A stretch of DNA of 64,000 nucleotides from Arachnia rubra (GTDB lineage Bacteria > Actinomycetota > Actinomycetes > Propionibacteriales > Propionibacteriaceae). The stretch covers positions 310,001 through 374,000 of the forward strand of contig NZ_AP024463.1 of the NCBI RefSeq assembly GCF_019973735.1. Direction: 5' to 3'. The position numbers were made by a program, and so were the translations under genes. The notes under the pieces are model-generated. The model had not been told where the DNA came from, did no database searches, and was given only the letters and a program-made list of their open reading frames with translations. This document shows, piece by piece, positions 61,353 to 64,000 of the stretch. The stretch's first letter is position 1. Each line of letters begins with the position of its first letter.

Positions 61353-62519
61353 CTACTGATTCCACGCCCTGACGAGCGCCTCCCAGTGGGCGTCGGTCAT
61401 CTTCTGTGCAACGGTTTGCGTCGGGGTCACCCACACCCAGTTGCTCCCGCCTCGCACGGCCTCCTTCACGGCGGTCTCCAGTTCATCTGGGGTGATCAGA
61501 TCCTCTCGTTCCCTGCCCCACAGGCCGACGGACAGCACTCCGCTTCCCCCGGTTCTCTCGGTGAAAGCGGCCGCGAGGTCCCGGGTCGGCAGGTAGTCGG
61601 GCTCGGTGCCGAAGTAGTCCCAGAGAACGAGCCGGTCTGCGGCGTCGGCCAGCAGCCCGTAGTCCTGCCCGTTGTCCTTCCGGTCCCCGTGGGGGTCGTT
61701 CCTGGGTGAGCGGACCTCCATCCACAACTCACAGCGACGATTCCCCGCGGAATGGACTGCGTCACGGACGCGGGCAACAAAACCGGCCATCGCCTTGCAA
61801 CGCCATGCCACGATCCGCTCGTCATCGGTCTTGATATTGTTCGCATCGTCACGCGGCCAGTCGCTCTCGCCCGTCGCCGCGCGGAAATGATTCAGGTCGT
61901 CCTCTCCGTAGGTGCTGTCCTCGAAATACAAATCCGTGAGACTGATCGCCGATGGGTTGTATCTCTCCACTAGCTCAGTCGCCAGAGAGATGATATCTTT
62001 CCCGAATTTCCCTTGGGAATCTTCTTTGACCAGGGCTGTGAGGCTGGGGAGATTTGTTTTCGCGCGGCCCTCGGTGTCTATGCCCGCGAATTTAGGACAC
62101 TTCTCGAAGAATCTCTCGGCCTGGGCGTCAACCACGAGGACGATTTTTTGTCCGGGATCGTCATCGCCGGAAAAGATGTTGATGGCATCCCGCAGCGGGT
62201 CCTTGTCGCCGTTTTCTCCGAAGTCGGAGGACCAGCTGCTCCTATCCTGTGAGGGGAAAGCGGTCCAGTCCACCCGCCCGGCGACGAGCCCGACCTTGTT
62301 GATCCTCGCCTTCTCGCACCAGCTGGCCAGCTCCTTGTGCCGGTCGGTCCCAGCCGTGACGTCCGGCATCGCGACGCCGATCATCCGGTACTTCGGCACC
62401 GTGCTTCCGTCGTCACCGTGCGCGGCCAGTCCCCCCAGCGAGGCCAGGGCCAGCCCTCCCAGGGACGCGGTCAGGACCACACGCCGATTCAGTTTTCCCG
62501 GATTCTCATTCATATTCAT
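61353..62519 (-). CDS. Secreted protein, probable TIM-barrel glycoside hydrolase-like
   Basis: 388 aa from ATG 62519; ATG 62513 is also possible. The N-terminal export signal has a twin-Arg (LNRRVVLTASLGGLALASLG). The mature part has YRMIGVAMPDV, VLVVDAQAERF, YNPSAISLTDLYFEDSTYGE and CELWMEVRSPRND, followed by LVLWDYFGTEPDYLPTRDL. This reads as successive strands of a barrel with acidic residues at strand ends, like family-10-type or PgaB-like hydrolases. The exact family is not recognised. Confidence 0.65.
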   Translation of the reverse strand: MNMNENPGKLNRRVVLTASLGGLALASLGGLAAHGDDGSTVPKYRMIGVAMPDVTAGTDRHKELASWCEKARINKVGLVAGRVDWTAFPSQDRSSWSSDFGENGDKDPLRDAINIFSGDDDPGQKIVLVVDAQAERFFEKCPKFAGIDTEGRAKTNLPSLTALVKEDSQGKFGKDIISLATELVERYNPSAISLTDLYFEDSTYGEDDLNHFRAATGESDWPRDDANNIKTDDERIVAWRCKAMAGFVARVRDAVHSAGNRRCELWMEVRSPRNDPHGDRKDNGQDYGLLADAADRLVLWDYFGTEPDYLPTRDLAAAFTERTGGSGVLSVGLWGREREDLITPDELETAVKEAVRGGSNWVWVTPTQTVAQKMTDAHWEALVRAWNQ

Positions 62520-63060
62520 AGTGACATATCCAATCTCGTGATTTCTTGGGGGGTGTGTTGAAGGTTTTGGGTGCAAACCACTGACGGAAAGGCTGCCATT
62601 CCGGCATATGACTGCCGGGCAAGGTGTCTTTTGGGCAGTGGGCTGCTGATTCTCGATTCGGGAAGTCGTCTAGAAATAAACAAGACGCAAGGGCGGACGT
62701 CAATCGCCGCGCATTCCGGCGATGGCCACTTCCTAGGTTGTGCTCAACGCTGCCCCCAGCATAGGGGGATGCCGGAGGGAGACGCAATAGGGTGCCGTTG
62801 TGCCGCAGTACGGGATGGGCCAATCGGGGATCTTAAAGTGTAAATAGTTGTAGATAGAACTATTTCCCGGCGTATCGTCCTGTGAATTCTCCTTGGTCAC
62901 GCCGGGCTGGTCGTTCCCCTGGCCACCCACGACGAGGTGCTCAGTCGCAGGACGGGGCGGAGCCAGGGCCACTACGTCAGCGCCGCGAGAGCGGTCCGGT
63001 GCCATGGGGAGATAAGGCAATATATACTTTATTATAGCTATTAGTTGGGAGGTCGGCCGG
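62520..63060. other. Intergenic region before vapBC
   Basis: No convincing gene. An inverted repeat AAATAGTT-n8-AACTATTT lies at 62842-62865. Just upstream of vapB, 63019-63042 is AT-rich (TATTAT at 63030, palindrome ATAGCTAT nearby), a likely autoregulated vapBC promoter. Confidence 0.4.
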
Positions 63061-63309
63061 GTGAGCCAGGTTACGACAGTTTTCAAGAACGGCGGATCGC
63101 AGGCGGTGCGGATACCCGCCGCGTATCGGTTCGACACCGACAGGGTCTACATCAGGCGTGACGACAATGGGGACGTGGTGCTTTCCACTAGGCCTGGTGC
63201 GTGGGATGCCTTCATCGAGGCTGTCACCGGACTGGATGTGCCCGATGACTTCCTTGCGCCAGAGACTCGCCAGGCCGAGGAGCGAAACCTGTTCGACGGG
63301 GAGGGCTAA
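63061..63309 (+). CDS. vapB: VapB-type antitoxin (AbrB/MazE fold)
   Basis: 82 aa, GTG 63061 with GGGAGG upstream. The N-terminal swapped-hairpin DNA-binding domain has TTVFKNGGSQAVRIPAAYRF. The C-terminal toxin-binding tail is acidic (PETRQAEERNLFDGEG). The stop overlaps the start of vapC. Confidence 0.9.
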   Translation: MSQVTTVFKNGGSQAVRIPAAYRFDTDRVYIRRDDNGDVVLSTRPGAWDAFIEAVTGLDVPDDFLAPETRQAEERNLFDGEG

Positions 63310-63740
63310 TGCGGTACCTCCTTGACACCAACATTGTTGGCCAGCTCATGCGTGCGCATCCGGTCGCGCTTGAGCGGCTGGCACGTCACGGGACTGATCG
63401 TGTTTTCATATCCGCTATCACCGAAGCTGAGATCTGCTTCGGCCTGGCGAAGAGGCCGGCTGCGGCCCGGCTGCATCGTGCGGTGGAGGTGCTGCGGGAG
63501 CAAGTCGAGGTGCTGGACTTCACCGCGCGCACCGCTCTGGTCTACGGATCACTGCGAGCAGATCTGGAATCATCTGGTATGCCCATGTCGCCTTTGGACA
63601 CATTGATTGCCGCAACGGCCCTGGAGCACAGGCAGGATGACGCGGACATTGTTCTCGTGACAAGCGACCATGCCTTCTCTCGTATCCCGGGACTCGTAGT
63701 CGAAGACTGGACCGTCGAGGCATGCGGCGAAGGGCAGTGA
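63309..63740 (+). CDS. vapC: VapC-type PIN-domain ribonuclease toxin
   Basis: 143 aa. The acidic PIN site is visible: Asp in YLLDTNIVG, Glu in AITEAEICFGL, Asp in PLDTLIAATAL and Asp in LVTSDHAFSRIPGL. Overlap with vapB indicates a type II toxin-antitoxin pair that cleaves RNA when free. Appears intact. Confidence 0.93.
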   Translation: MRYLLDTNIVGQLMRAHPVALERLARHGTDRVFISAITEAEICFGLAKRPAAARLHRAVEVLREQVEVLDFTARTALVYGSLRADLESSGMPMSPLDTLIAATALEHRQDDADIVLVTSDHAFSRIPGLVVEDWTVEACGEGQ

Positions 63741-63849
63741 AAGTCGTGCCGTAAGACGTGGTGCCGCCGGGAGCCTGGGGCGTAGGATCTCGCCGTGCTT
63801 GCTCTGGCGTTGTTTGCGGAACATCGCCAGGTCACGAGCCTGCCGGATC

Positions 63850-64000
63850 TCATCTTCCCTCGTTGATGAACTGCTCGGCGTCGGTTTTCTGCGGATAGTT
63901 GGGCAGCGGTGCTGGGGAGTCCTCGATGAAGGAGAGCAAGCTCTGCAACACCTCGGGGCTGTTCAACGAATGGCCCATCCCCTGGAAATACTGGGTACGC
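63850..64000 (-). CDS. Alpha/beta hydrolase, C-terminal end (runs off window)
   Basis: The minus-strand frame is open from the window edge to the stop at 63850: TQYFQGMGHSLNSPEVLQSL, then LSFIEDSPAPLPNYPQKTDA. The GMGHS with a following helix is the catalytic-His end of esterase/lipase-type hydrolases. The body lies beyond the window. 63741-63849 shows no gene. Confidence 0.65.
   Translation of the reverse strand, partial: RTQYFQGMGHSLNSPEVLQSLLSFIEDSPAPLPNYPQKTDAEQFINEGR

Noticed and set aside
62733..63137. Minus-strand frame of 134 codons across the vapBC promoter
   Set aside because: Overlaps the start of vapB, has no ribosome site and no domain.
1..64000. CRISPR arrays, tRNA and rRNA genes
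   Set aside because: No regularly spaced direct repeats with spacers, no tRNA cloverleaf and no rRNA-like stretch were noticed on reading. Short tRNAs could still be missed without a covariance search.

Overview
The window is high-GC DNA from an actinobacterium. The coding bias is GC-rich at third positions, GTG starts are common, and GntR-type iol control, ESX-like WXG proteins and an actinobacterial sugar ABC transporter are present. A human- or animal-associated member of Propionibacteriaceae or a relative fits, but that placement is inference. The window is heavily marked by transposition: five insertion sequences (IS), four of them apparently recent, plus three copies of a 78-bp MITE. 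Five or six host genes are visibly broken by them.

Layout. 1-1.8 kb (minus): a lacticin-481-type lantibiotic locus, with a precursor gene (lanA) and the 5' part of its LanM synthetase, which runs off the window. Two MITEs lie between them. 2.2-6.9 kb: a GntR regulator divergent from iolC-iolB-iolD (myo-inositol catabolism). 7-14 kb: a segment of clearly lower GC with a decayed IS and an ABC exporter operon. Its last permease gene is split by an IS5-type element. The segment is flanked by ~200-bp direct repeats of the iolD 3' end. 14.6-19.3 kb: a MacB/FtsX-type permease and ATPase, a small protein and a Tcmp/LCMT-like methyltransferase. 19.3-22.6 kb: a degraded stretch of small hypothetical genes and gene remnants. 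22.8-27.2 kb: a sugar ABC importer and a cytoplasmic GH29 alpha-L-fucosidase behind a promoter with a LacI-type operator.

27.9-43.8 kb: a cell-surface glycan cluster with three GT2 enzymes, a GT14-like enzyme, sugar-nucleotide genes (nucleotidyltransferase, C-methyltransferase, PIG-L deacetylase, epimerases), a methyltransferase-aminotransferase fusion, a large membrane protein and a flippase. It is interrupted near its end by a VbhA/Fic module whose fic gene is broken by a 900-bp IS5-type element. 44-46.6 kb: a secreted GH16 enzyme and a Tat-exported CotH-like protein. 46.8-53.3 kb: an IS graveyard where an ISAs1-type, an IS1634-type (155-bp target duplication) and an IS3-type element each split a host gene. 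53.5-54.6 kb: an Old Yellow Enzyme with a probably leaderless mRNA. 54.9-60.7 kb (minus): two membrane/PQQ-propeller-like proteins, a WXG100-like protein and a large protein ending in a DUF1023-type alpha/beta hydrolase. 60.8-64 kb: a SnoaL-like protein, a secreted probable glycoside hydrolase, a VapBC pair and the end of an alpha/beta hydrolase gene.

The most interesting items are the hidden lantibiotic precursor, the MITE family mobilisable by the resident IS5-type element, the iolD-tail repeats around the low-GC exporter segment, the methyltransferase-aminotransferase fusion and the very long IS1634 target duplication. All calls come from reading the sequence by eye; no database search was possible.
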